A stretch of DNA of 64,000 bases from Cellulomonas iranensis NBRC 101100 = JCM 18110 (GTDB lineage Bacteria; Actinomycetota; Actinomycetes; Actinomycetales; Cellulomonadaceae): contig NZ_BCRB01000001.1 in the NCBI RefSeq assembly GCF_001552375.1, forward strand, positions 39,776-103,775, in the 5' to 3' direction. Positions within the stretch are counted from its first letter, which is position 1; the number at the start of each line of letters is the position of its first letter. The notes beneath the pieces were generated by a model that saw nothing but the letters and a program-made list of their open reading frames with translations, had not been told where the DNA came from and ran no database searches. The position numbers were made by a program, and so were the translations under genes. This document shows positions 1 through 6,986 of the stretch, piece after piece.

Positions 1-51
1 CGCCGTGCTCGCGGATGTCGCGGGTGGGAGGCGGGTCCTTCGCTCACGGGA

Positions 52-2412
52 TCAGGCGCCCCTGGGCGGCACCAGCCAGTGTCCACCGACGGACCAGCCG
101 AGCAGCCGTCGTCCCGTGCCGCCCTCGGCGACTCCGAGCTCGTCGAAGCGGCCGCCGGCGAGCACGTGCGCCAGGCCGTCGACGACCGGCCGCAGCTGCG
201 AGGCGTTGCCGGTGGCCGTCGCGTCGTGGAGCCGTCGCACCGCCGAGGCCTGGGACGGCTCGTCGCAGAAGCTCAGGAGGTAGATCGCCTGGCGCCACCC
301 GTAGGCGATGTTCTTGACGGCCTGCAGCGCGGCGTGGTGCTGGTCCGGGAGGTGCGCGTGTGCGTGGAGCATCCAGGAGAACACCCGCTCGGCCAGCTCG
401 GGGGCACGTTCGCGAAGCGTCGGCTCCAGGTCGAGCGCGAAGGTCAGGACCGCGAGATTGTGGGTCGTCAGGATCTGGCTCTGCTCGAGCACTGCCCCGT
501 TCGCCGCCACGCTCCACGAGCGGCCGACGGCGCCCGCCTCGCGTGCCCGCGTGCGGCACAGCGTGGCGAAGTCGTCAGCCGTCTCCTTGCCCCAGCGCCT
601 GCGAGCCTTCCGCGCCCAGCCGCTCGGCGGAGGAGCAGCCGCCCAGGTCTCCGGGCCCGGCAGGTCGTAGTAGCGGGCGTAGAGCGATCCGTGCAGGCCC
701 TCGCTCGCCGCGCGGGCAGCGGTCCGCCACTTCGTTGTGAAGGTCCCCATGAAGATGTCCGCTGCGACCTCGTCGACCAGTGCAAGGCGCACGTCGGCCA
801 CGCTTGCGAGCGCGCCGAGCTCACGCACCAGCGGGTTGGGCAGGATCGTCTCCGGGAATGAGTCCAGCGCGAGCAGGACTGATCTGGTCAGGGCCTGCCG
901 AGCGGGTCTCGACGAGCTGCTGCGGTCGCGGAAGCCAGACACCGCGGCGACCCACGGCAGCTCGTCAAAGCTCACCTGGTGCTCGAGGTCCAGCAGCAGC
1001 AGGCTGCGCCGACGCCGGAACGCCGAGTAGGTGCGCGCATGCAGACCTGCGAGCACCGGGTCGGCGATGCCCGCCGACACGTACGGAGCCGTCACCTGAG
1101 GCAGGACCGTGGCGAGCACCTCACCGGAGCCGATGACCCCGCGGGCGATGAGCTCCTCGACGGGCGCCTCGAGGGCACGGCTGACCTTCCGCACCACGGA
1201 GGGCGGCACAGGTGCATCTTCAGAGAGCGCCGGCTCCTCCGCACGGGAGATGGCCGCGACGACCCGATCAAGGTCGGGCAGGCCGCTCTCGGCCGGGAAC
1301 TGGTCGAGTCGGTTCGCCACGAGGTGCGCCAGAGCGGCGTGCGTCGGCCGAGCCGCAACCACGGCCTGCACCGCACGCAGCGCCGCGCGCGCCTCACTGC
1401 CCGGCGCGCCGTGCCGGGTGATCGTGTTGGCCAACGCCCGACGAACCCAACCCACGTCGCGGCCGGAGAGGCCGGCGCCGTCGTCCCCGGCCGCCGCGAG
1501 CGCGCGACGGAGCCTGCTGAAGTTGCTCTTGGAGTGCTGGTGCCGGCTCGACACCGCGGCCCGCTCGACCGTCTCGACGTAGCGGGCCAGCCACGCCGCG
1601 CGCCGCACCGCCCAGTCGTCCGGGTACCGTCTGGCCGGCCAGCCACCCTCCACGCGGGTGGTGCCGTCGCCGTCGACGAGGCGTGGCAGTTCGCCATCGA
1701 CAGTCGCGGCCCACAGCGCGACGAGGTCGTCGTACAGCGGGTCCCACAGCGTGAGCGTCTCTCGCATCGCGACGATCTGCGCCGGGGGCGTGGACGACCG
1801 CAGCCCCGACCGGATCGCCCCGACGGTCTCCAGGTGGACACCGGTTCCGGTGGGCACCGCCCGCTCGGTGAGATGGGGGGTGAACCGCAGCCGACTCAGG
1901 AACGGGCCGATCTCTGCCAAGAGGTCCAGTGCGGCCTCGACGTTCCCGTGATCGACCAGGAGGGCGATCACGGCGAGCGCCGCGTGCTCGGGAAGGTCGA
2001 TGCGGTAGCGGTCATGTGCCAGTGCGGCCAGCAGCTCCGACTGTCCGGCGTCGCTGAGGTACCAGAAGTTCAGCCGCTCGCGCGACGTCGAACCGGGTCC
2101 TGGAGGCAACGCGGCGAGTCGCGACGTCTCCGCTTCGTCGAGTGGTTGCTCAGCCAGCAGGCGTCCGGTCGCGAAGCCGCCGGTCACGACCTCCAGGGTG
2201 ACCCAGGCGGGCATGCCCGCCACAGGCGTACGCGAGCCGACCCCCAGCTCGCCGCCTGCCATTCCGTCGAGCACCGCGCGCCAGCGGTCAGCTCTGGCCG
2301 TGGCGCGGGCCCGCGTGGCGGCGTCCTTGCTCGTGGCCGCCGTGCGCAGGGCGGCCCGTAGTCGACCTGCCGCGTACCAAGGCGAGGCTTCGGCCTGAGG
2401 CTCGTCGTGCAT
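52..2412 (-). CDS. Large hypothetical protein encoded directly after two tRNA-like genes
   Basis: I do not recognise the family of this 786-residue protein. The open frame continues 136 codons upstream, but that extension reads straight through two tRNA genes and is not coding. The ATG at 2412 is chosen because GAGGAG lies four bases before it, inside the 23 bases between the tRNA 3' end and the gene. No signal peptide or membrane segment is evident. The sequence is rich in alanine, arginine and leucine with many amphipathic helices, so a largely helical cytosolic protein is likely. Aromatic patches such as LYARYYDLP and NFWYLSDAG look family-specific. The spacing implies co-transcription with the two tRNAs, so a role tied to them is the natural inference, but no catalytic motif supports a particular activity. 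Confidence 0.8.
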   Translation of the reverse strand: MHDEPQAEASPWYAAGRLRAALRTAATSKDAATRARATARADRWRAVLDGMAGGELGVGSRTPVAGMPAWVTLEVVTGGFATGRLLAEQPLDEAETSRLAALPPGPGSTSRERLNFWYLSDAGQSELLAALAHDRYRIDLPEHAALAVIALLVDHGNVEAALDLLAEIGPFLSRLRFTPHLTERAVPTGTGVHLETVGAIRSGLRSSTPPAQIVAMRETLTLWDPLYDDLVALWAATVDGELPRLVDGDGTTRVEGGWPARRYPDDWAVRRAAWLARYVETVERAAVSSRHQHSKSNFSRLRRALAAAGDDGAGLSGRDVGWVRRALANTITRHGAPGSEARAALRAVQAVVAARPTHAALAHLVANRLDQFPAESGLPDLDRVVAAISRAEEPALSEDAPVPPSVVRKVSRALEAPVEELIARGVIGSGEVLATVLPQVTAPYVSAGIADPVLAGLHARTYSAFRRRRSLLLLDLEHQVSFDELPWVAAVSGFRDRSSSSRPARQALTRSVLLALDSFPETILPNPLVRELGALASVADVRLALVDEVAADIFMGTFTTKWRTAARAASEGLHGSLYARYYDLPGPETWAAAPPPSGWARKARRRWGKETADDFATLCRTRAREAGAVGRSWSVAANGAVLEQSQILTTHNLAVLTFALDLEPTLRERAPELAERVFSWMLHAHAHLPDQHHAALQAVKNIAYGWRQAIYLLSFCDEPSQASAVRRLHDATATGNASQLRPVVDGLAHVLAGGRFDELGVAEGGTGRRLLGWSVGGHWLVPPRGA

Positions 2413-2435
2413 GAGACTCCTCGAACGGGAAAGGG

Positions 2436-2507
2436 ACCTGAAGGCGAGAGTCGAACTCGCACCCTCCCGGGTGACAGCCGGGTGCTCTTCCGGTGAGCTA
2501 CTCCAGG
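2436..2507 (-). tRNA. Noncanonical tRNA-like gene, anticodon GTC (Asp-reading)
   Basis: A complete 72-nt cloverleaf can be drawn by hand. The acceptor CCTGGAG pairs with CTTCAGG with one G-U pair; the D stem is GCTC/GAGC; the anticodon stem is CCCGG/CCGGG with loop CTGTCAC; the variable loop is AGGGT; the T arm is GCGAG-TTCGACT-CTCGC. The anticodon GTC reads Asp codons. The first pair is C1-G72 and the discriminator is T73, whereas bacterial tRNA-Asp normally has G1-C72 and G73, which is an AspRS identity element. CCA is not encoded, as is usual in actinobacteria. The gene lies five bases after its sister tRNA and 23 bases before the large protein gene. It may be a specialised tRNA rather than the housekeeping tRNA-Asp. 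Confidence 0.85.
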
Positions 2508-2512
2508 ACGAG

Positions 2513-2584
2513 ACATGGAGGCAGGATTCGAACCTGCACCCTCCCGGTCCGGAGCCGGGCGATCTGCCATTGATCCACTCCATG
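2513..2584 (-). tRNA. Noncanonical tRNA-like gene, anticodon CCG (Arg-reading)
   Basis: This is a perfect 72-nt cloverleaf: acceptor CATGGAG/CTCCATG, D stem GATC/GATC, anticodon stem CCCGG/CCGGG with loop CTCCGGA, variable loop AGGGT, and T arm GCAGG-TTCGAAT-CCTGC. The anticodon CCG reads the Arg codon CGG. As in the neighbouring tRNA, the first pair is C1-G72 and the discriminator is T73. The anticodon stem, variable loop and start of the T arm are almost identical between the two, so they look like diverged duplicates. Position 20 of the D loop is C rather than the A20 used by E. coli ArgRS. No CCA is encoded. The pair appears to be transcribed with the downstream protein gene. Confidence 0.85.
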
Positions 2585-2598
2585 CAGCGTGCGACGCC

Positions 2599-2627
2599 AC
2601 GGTAGATGCTCGCGCTGGGCACGTCAC
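2599..2627 (-). promoter_or_regulatory. Probable promoter of the tRNA-tRNA-protein cassette
   Basis: Read on the minus strand, GTGACG (2627-2622) and TACCGT (2604-2599) are separated by exactly 17 bases. They resemble sigma-70-type -35 and -10 boxes. The -10 box ends 14 bases before the first tRNA. No competing element lies closer. Confidence 0.45.
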
Positions 2628-2752
2628 GCCGATTCAGGTCGCGGATCGGCCGGGCGTCCGGATCGCCCTGAGATGCCATGCGGGTCGTGTGGAGAATGGT
2701 GGGCGGACGGCGTTCTGTGCGCTCGACCGTCAGTGGCGCGGCGCTCGTCGAC

Positions 2753-2929
2753 CTACGTCGCCGGGGCGTCGTAGGGCGAGATCCATGCGGTTCTGTGGAT
2801 GAACTTGCTGTCGACGACATGCATGAGACCCGTCGACTCTCAAGCGCGCTCGTGCAGATCGGGCCCGACCAGGACCTGGTCGTCTGCCACCTGTTCGTCG
2901 TCGACGAGGATCACCGTGGGCAACATCAT
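2753..2929 (-). CDS. Possible small ORF interrupted by an in-frame TGA
   Basis: On the minus strand an ATG-ATG at 2929 opens 29 codons ending in TGA at 2842-2840. The same frame then continues for 28 more codons with GC-rich third positions, including an internal ATG at 2824, to TAG at 2755-2753. The first part reads VILVDDEQVADDQVLVG and the second HVVDSKFIHRTAWISPYD, both protein-like. It could be two short coupled ORFs, a degraded small gene, or chance. There is no convincing Shine-Dalgarno sequence. It lies upstream of, and co-oriented with, the tRNA cassette. No selenocysteine insertion hairpin was recognised. The function is unknown. Confidence 0.25.
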
Positions 2930-3005
2930 TCCGCCACCACCCCACCATGACGCTCTCGCTCACGTTCTTTCGTGGACGAGCAGCGGTCCAGGAAGCGAGC
3001 AGACA

Positions 3006-3033
3006 ACGAGCCCGCCGGCGACGGCGGGCTCGT
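3006..3033. terminator. Perfect 11-bp hairpin, terminator-like
   Basis: ACGAGCCCGCC (3006-3016) and GGCGGGCTCGT (3023-3033) are perfect inverted repeats around a six-base loop. There is no T-tract, as is common in high-GC actinobacteria. It lies between divergent genes, so what it terminates is unclear. Confidence 0.4.
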
Positions 3034-3135
3034 CGTGCGTCCGGGCCCCGTTCCGCGCCGCGGTAGGCCCGGCCGGCGACACCGCGGCTGCACGCGTCGC
3101 GCGGGGCACCGTCACCCCGCTGGCACGATGGTCCG

Positions 3136-4350
3136 GTGGCACACGACGACGCGACGCTGATCATCCGGGACGTGCGGCCGTGGGGCGGTGACCCGTCCGA
3201 CGTGGGCGTCGCGGGGGACCGCATCGTCTGGGTCCGGCCCACGCAGGACGGGACGACGACGGAGGCCGAGGTCGTCGACGGGCGCGGGCTGCTTGCGCTG
3301 CCCGGCCTGGTGAACACCCACGCGCACGCCGACAAGAGCTGGTGGGGTCTGCCCTGGCAGTCCTACGGCGGCGAGGGCGGCACGCAGGGGCGGATCGCGC
3401 ACGAGCGCGCCCGCCGTGACGAGCTCGGCATCCCGAGCGCGCCGGTCGCCGAGCGCGTGCTGCGCGAGTACCTGCGCACCGGCACCACGCGCGTGCGGAC
3501 CCACGTCGACGTCGACCTCGGGGTGGGGCTGCGCGGCATCGACGCGGTGCGCGAGGCGGCTGCCGCGCTGGACGGCGCGATCGAGCTGACCGTCGTGGCG
3601 TTCCCGCAGGACGGCGTGCTGCGCCGACCGGGCGTCCTCGAGCTGCTGGACCGGGCCGCCGCCGCGGGTGCGGAGCACGTGGGTGGTCTCGACCCGGCGC
3701 TGATCGACCGGGACCCGGTGGGGCAGCTCGACGGGCTGTTCCGGATCGCCGCGGAGCACGGCTGCGGGCTGGACATCCACCTGCACGAGCCCGGCGACCT
3801 GGGCGCGTTCGAGATCGAGCTGATCCTCGACCGCGTGGAGCGGGACGGGATCGCGCCCGGCAAGGTCAACGTCGCGCACGGGTTCGCGGTCGTCGACGTC
3901 GACGCGGCGCGGCGTCGTGACCTGCTCGACCGGATGGGGGCGCTCGGCGTCACGATGACGACCGTCGCGCCGGTGCGCATGCGGCAGCTCCCGCTGGCGG
4001 AGATGGACGCGACCGGGGTGCGGTTCGGGTTCGGCACCGACGGCATCCGGGACCTGTGGAGCCCCTACGGCGACGGCGACCTGCTCGGCATCGCGTGGCA
4101 GTACGCGCGCGCCGGCGGCGTGGTGCGGGACGAGGACCTGCGCCGGGTCGTCGAGATCGCGACCCGTGACGGCGCGCCGTTCGTGACCGACGAGGTGCAC
4201 GACCTGGTGCCCGGTGCGCGCGCGGACGTCGTGCTGCTCGACGCGGAGAACCCGATGGACGCGCTGGTCCGGAGGGTGCCGCGCGCCGTCGTCGTCGCGG
4301 GCGGGCGCGTGGTCGACCTGGCCGCGCTCGCCGCGCGACCGTGGGAGTGA
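3136..4350 (+). CDS. Amidohydrolase of the cytosine deaminase type
   Basis: This is a metal-dependent hydrolase of the amidohydrolase superfamily, 404 residues, close in length and layout to CodA-type deaminases. It has an N-terminal beta-sandwich strand region and then the HxH metal motif in NTHAHADKSWW (H62, H64). The next motifs are HLHE, NVAHGF and GTDGIRD with the metal-binding Asp, and a short C-terminal strand region follows. The start is a GTG without a clear ribosome-binding site. The substrate is probably a cyclic amide or amidine such as a pyrimidine or a triazine-like ring, but it cannot be read from the sequence. It stands alone: divergent from the tRNA cassette and convergent with the GGDEF gene. 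No signal peptide is present, so it is cytosolic. Confidence 0.85.
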   Translation: MAHDDATLIIRDVRPWGGDPSDVGVAGDRIVWVRPTQDGTTTEAEVVDGRGLLALPGLVNTHAHADKSWWGLPWQSYGGEGGTQGRIAHERARRDELGIPSAPVAERVLREYLRTGTTRVRTHVDVDLGVGLRGIDAVREAAAALDGAIELTVVAFPQDGVLRRPGVLELLDRAAAAGAEHVGGLDPALIDRDPVGQLDGLFRIAAEHGCGLDIHLHEPGDLGAFEIELILDRVERDGIAPGKVNVAHGFAVVDVDAARRRDLLDRMGALGVTMTTVAPVRMRQLPLAEMDATGVRFGFGTDGIRDLWSPYGDGDLLGIAWQYARAGGVVRDEDLRRVVEIATRDGAPFVTDEVHDLVPGARADVVLLDAENPMDALVRRVPRAVVVAGGRVVDLAALAARPWE

Positions 4351-4375
4351 CGAGCCGCACGAGCGAGCGTGCGCC

Positions 4376-5341
4376 TCACGCCGGGTGCTGCTCGCGCGGC
4401 GCGCCGGCCCGGGCGTGCTTCGTCGCGTAGAGCGCCGCGTCGGCGCGGCGCAGCAGGTCCGGCACCGAGTCGTCGGGGGTCGCGACGGCGATCCCCGCGC
4501 TCCACGGGGCGGGGGAGACGGCGCGCGTGCGCTCGACCCACGCGGTGGCGCGCGCCTCGTCGTACCCGGGGAGCGCGACGACGAACTCGTCGCCGCCCGT
4601 GCGCCCGATGACGGCCGCGGACCCCCGGAGCGCCGAGCGCCACGTCGCCACGAGCGAGGCGAGGACCTCGTCGCCCGCGTGGTGGCCACGCGTGTCGTTG
4701 ACTCCCTTGAAGTCGTCGACGTCCGCCGACACGAGCGCCAGGGGCGCACCCGAGCGCCGGGCGTGCCGCAGCAGGACGCCCACGCGGGCGAACAGCGTGC
4801 GGCGCGTCAGCGCGCCGGTGAGGTCGTCGGTCGTGGCGTGGTGCCGCAACCAGTGCGTCACGTAGCCCAGCAGCGACGTCGACGCGACGGTCACGACCAT
4901 CACGGACAGCCAGGACATCGGGTGGAACGGCGCTGCCGCGTTGGCCATGCCGACGGTGGTCACGGCGAGCGCGAAGCCGACCAGCGGCACGGCCTGCCGC
5001 GCGGGGAAGGCGAACGCGGCGAGCTGCGCCGCGGTGATGAGGCCGAGCGACACCGAGATCATGCCCTCGGCGGTGCGGCAGCACGCCACGAGCACGCCCA
5101 GCCCGACCATGCCCGTCGCGAGGAGCGCGGGCTGCGTCCACCGGCGGTCGGGCAGCACCAGCGTCAGCCCCGACAGCGCCGCGAGCAGCGCCGCGACCGT
5201 GACCCACGGCACCACCGACGCCTGCGGGTTCACGGACCAGCCGAGCGCGACGAGCACGATCACGGCCATGACGCCGAACATGACCGCGAGCAGGCCGCGG
5301 CCGCCGTGCAGCCGCGGCATCGACTCGTCGACCAGACCCAT
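4376..5341 (-). CDS. Membrane protein with GGDEF diguanylate cyclase domain
   Basis: This 321-residue protein should make cyclic di-GMP from two GTP. About six hydrophobic segments fill residues 15-165, followed by a GGDEF domain beginning at DDLTGALTRR. The metal-binding SADVDDFKGVND and the active-site motif GGDEF (249-253, in RTGGDEF) are intact. No RxxD product-inhibition site is obvious just before GGDEF. The N-terminal membrane region resembles no sensor domain I can name. The gene lies between the convergent amidohydrolase and the convergent side of the oxidoreductase and looks monocistronic. A CATAAT box just upstream suggests a nearly leaderless mRNA. Confidence 0.88.
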   Translation of the reverse strand: MGLVDESMPRLHGGRGLLAVMFGVMAVIVLVALGWSVNPQASVVPWVTVAALLAALSGLTLVLPDRRWTQPALLATGMVGLGVLVACCRTAEGMISVSLGLITAAQLAAFAFPARQAVPLVGFALAVTTVGMANAAAPFHPMSWLSVMVVTVASTSLLGYVTHWLRHHATTDDLTGALTRRTLFARVGVLLRHARRSGAPLALVSADVDDFKGVNDTRGHHAGDEVLASLVATWRSALRGSAAVIGRTGGDEFVVALPGYDEARATAWVERTRAVSPAPWSAGIAVATPDDSVPDLLRRADAALYATKHARAGAPREQHPA

Positions 5342-5347
5342 GCTCGG

Positions 5348-5353
5348 ATTATG
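5348..5353 (-). promoter_or_regulatory. -10 box (CATAAT) of the GGDEF gene
   Basis: CATAAT on the minus strand is AT-rich against a very GC-rich background and sits six bases before the ATG at 5341. Transcription would start at or next to the start codon, giving a leaderless or nearly leaderless mRNA. A weak -35, GTCACA, lies 17 bases further upstream. Confidence 0.4.
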
Positions 5354-5445
5354 AGTCCGGCGCGCCGCGGTGTGACGACGCCGGACGGGTGAGACCGCGC
5401 ACCGGGCGGGTGCCTGCCGCGCTCGCGCGCCACGACCGCGCGCGG

Positions 5446-5475
5446 GAGGCCCGCACCCGGGCGGGTGCGGGCCTC
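5446..5475 (-). terminator. 13-bp hairpin terminator after the oxidoreductase gene
   Basis: GAGGCCCGCACCC (5446-5458) pairs perfectly with 5463-5475 around the loop GGGC. It lies about 58 bases past the stop of the minus-strand gene ending at 5534. There is no T-tract. Confidence 0.6.
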
Positions 5476-5533
5476 CGTCGGTCGGGCCGTCGCGCGTCGT
5501 GTCGCGCGGTCCCGGTCCTCGACTCGTGCGGGC

Positions 5534-6544
5534 TCAGCCGTCGACGCGGACGAGCATCTTGCCGGTGTTGGCGCCGCGCATCATGTCGAGGAACGCGTCG
5601 ACGGTGTGCTCGATGCCGTCGACGACCGTCTCGTCGTAGGCGATCGTGCCGGCGCCGAACCAGCCGGTCATGGCCTGCGTGAACTCGGGCGCGAGGTGCA
5701 GGTACCCGGCGAGCGTGAAGCCCTGGAGCGTGAGGCCGCGCGTGATGACGTTCGCGAGGTTGTCCGGCCCCGGGGCGCGGGTGGTCGTGTTGTAGCCGGA
5801 GATGGCGCCGCACAGCGCGGCGCGGCCGCCGTCGTTGAAGGCGTCGAGCGCGGCCTCGAGGTGGTCGCCGCCCACGTTGTCGAAGAACACGTCGATGCCG
5901 TCGGGTGCGGCGGCGGCGAGCTGGCCGCGCACGTCGCCGTCCTTGTAGTTGAACGCGACGTCGTAGCCGTAGCGCGACGTCAGCGCGTCGACCTTCTCGG
6001 CGCTGCCGGCGGACCCGATGACGCGGCCCGCGCCGAGGAGCTTGGCGATCTGCCCGACGCTCGACCCGACGGCACCGGCCGCGCCGGACACGAACACCGT
6101 GTCGCCCTCGCGCAGGCCGGCGATCGCGGTGAGCCCGACGTAGGCGGTGAGGCCGGTCATGCCGAGCACGTGCAGGTGCACCGAGAGCGGCACGCCGGGG
6201 ATCTCGGCGACGGCGCGGAACGTCGAGGCGGGGGCCTGCACGGCGTCGCTCCAGCCGTGCTGGTGCAGCACGGCGGTGCCGACGGGCAGCGACGGGTCGG
6301 CGGACTCGACGACCCGGCCGACGGCACCGCCCGTGACGGTCTCGCCGAGCGCGTACGGCGCGACGTAGCTGCGGGTGTCGTTCATGCGGCCGCGCATGTA
6401 GGGGTCGACCGAGACGAACGCGTTGCGGACGCGGACCTCGCCGTCCTGCAGCGGGCCGTGCGTGACCTGCACGGTGCGGAAGTCGTCGTGGGTCGGCCAG
6501 CCCTGCGGGCGGGCGGCGAGCTGGATCTGGGTGCTGACGAACAT
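5534..6544 (-). CDS. NADP-dependent oxidoreductase, CurA/prostaglandin reductase-like MDR family
   Basis: This 336-residue protein belongs to the zinc-independent medium-chain reductases that reduce enone double bonds with NADPH. Visible features are the YMRGRMND segment typical of this group, a cofactor-binding loop GAAGAVGSSVGQIAK around residues 155-170, and NVGGDHLEAAL further on. No catalytic zinc cysteines are present. The start ATG at 6544 gives MFVSTQIQLAARPQG, typical for the family; the longer frame upstream runs through the promoter and operator and is rejected. The gene stands alone behind a palindromic operator overlapping its promoter, so it is probably induced by an electrophilic or xenobiotic compound through a TetR-type repressor encoded elsewhere. 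Confidence 0.9.
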   Translation of the reverse strand: MFVSTQIQLAARPQGWPTHDDFRTVQVTHGPLQDGEVRVRNAFVSVDPYMRGRMNDTRSYVAPYALGETVTGGAVGRVVESADPSLPVGTAVLHQHGWSDAVQAPASTFRAVAEIPGVPLSVHLHVLGMTGLTAYVGLTAIAGLREGDTVFVSGAAGAVGSSVGQIAKLLGAGRVIGSAGSAEKVDALTSRYGYDVAFNYKDGDVRGQLAAAAPDGIDVFFDNVGGDHLEAALDAFNDGGRAALCGAISGYNTTTRAPGPDNLANVITRGLTLQGFTLAGYLHLAPEFTQAMTGWFGAGTIAYDETVVDGIEHTVDAFLDMMRGANTGKMLVRVDG

Positions 6545-6986
6545 GCGGTGCTCCGATGCTGTGCCGGTGGCGCGGAGCGGGCGCGTCGCGGGCGGTGGCC
6601 CGGACGCGGCGGGGTGCGCGGGGGTCGGGTCGACGGGCGCGCGCTCGCACCACCAGTTCTGAACTGACCGGTCCACTATATAGTGGACCGGTCGGTCTGC
6701 AAGCTGGCTCGCGTCCGGACGTGGCGCCGCACGGGCGCGCGTGGCCGCGCTCTGCACGGTGCCCGTCGCGGTCGCGCCGGTGGTCGCGCGACGTCTCGCG
6801 GCGGCCGCGCGGAGCCGACCGTGACGGCTTTCACCCGCCCGGCGGGACGTCGCGCAGGGCGGTGCGTCCCGATGCGCCCGGTTCGTCCCGCTCGCTCCGT
6901 GACGACGCGCGAGACGCGGCACGACGGACGCCCCCGGAAGCCGTAGCGTGACCACGACGCTGCTGGTGGGGGCTAGGAGGTCGGCA
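6545..6986. other. Divergent regulatory region, no gene seen
   Basis: This stretch of 442 bases holds the repressible promoter of the oxidoreductase (6666-6702) and the leader of the six-gene operon that starts at 6987. A weak -10-like TAGCGT lies at 6944-6949. The rest is GC-rich sequence without a supported gene. Confidence 0.5.
6666..6693. promoter_or_regulatory. Perfect 28-bp palindromic operator
   Basis: The 28 bases from 6666 to 6693 read the same on both strands, with centre CCACTATATAGTGG flanked by GACCGGT and ACCGGTC. On the minus strand TTGCAG (6702-6697) and TATAGT (6680-6675) form a promoter with a 16-base spacer, so the palindrome covers the -10 box. This is the classic layout of a TetR-type operator blocking RNA polymerase. 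No regulator gene is adjacent. Confidence 0.8.

Larger units (their letters stand above)
2585..3135. other. Intergenic region between the tRNA cassette and the amidohydrolase
   Basis: This 551-base stretch separates divergent transcription units. It holds the likely tRNA promoter (2599-2627), a doubtful small ORF pair (2753-2929) and a strong hairpin (3006-3033). Nothing else in it looks coding. Confidence 0.5.

Noticed and set aside
2413..2820. 136-codon N-terminal extension of the large hypothetical protein
   Set aside because: It would translate both tRNA genes; a good ribosome-binding site precedes the ATG at 2412.
2840..2842. In-frame TGA as a selenocysteine codon
   Set aside because: No SECIS-like hairpin recognised and the host frame itself is uncertain.
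4369..5392. Antisense protein-like frame over the GGDEF gene
   Set aside because: It has His/Arg-rich composition without motifs, while the GGDEF frame has an intact active site.
6948..6986. GTG at 6948 as start of the receiver-deacetylase gene
   Set aside because: It lacks a ribosome-binding site, while GTG 6987 has AGGAGG at ideal spacing.
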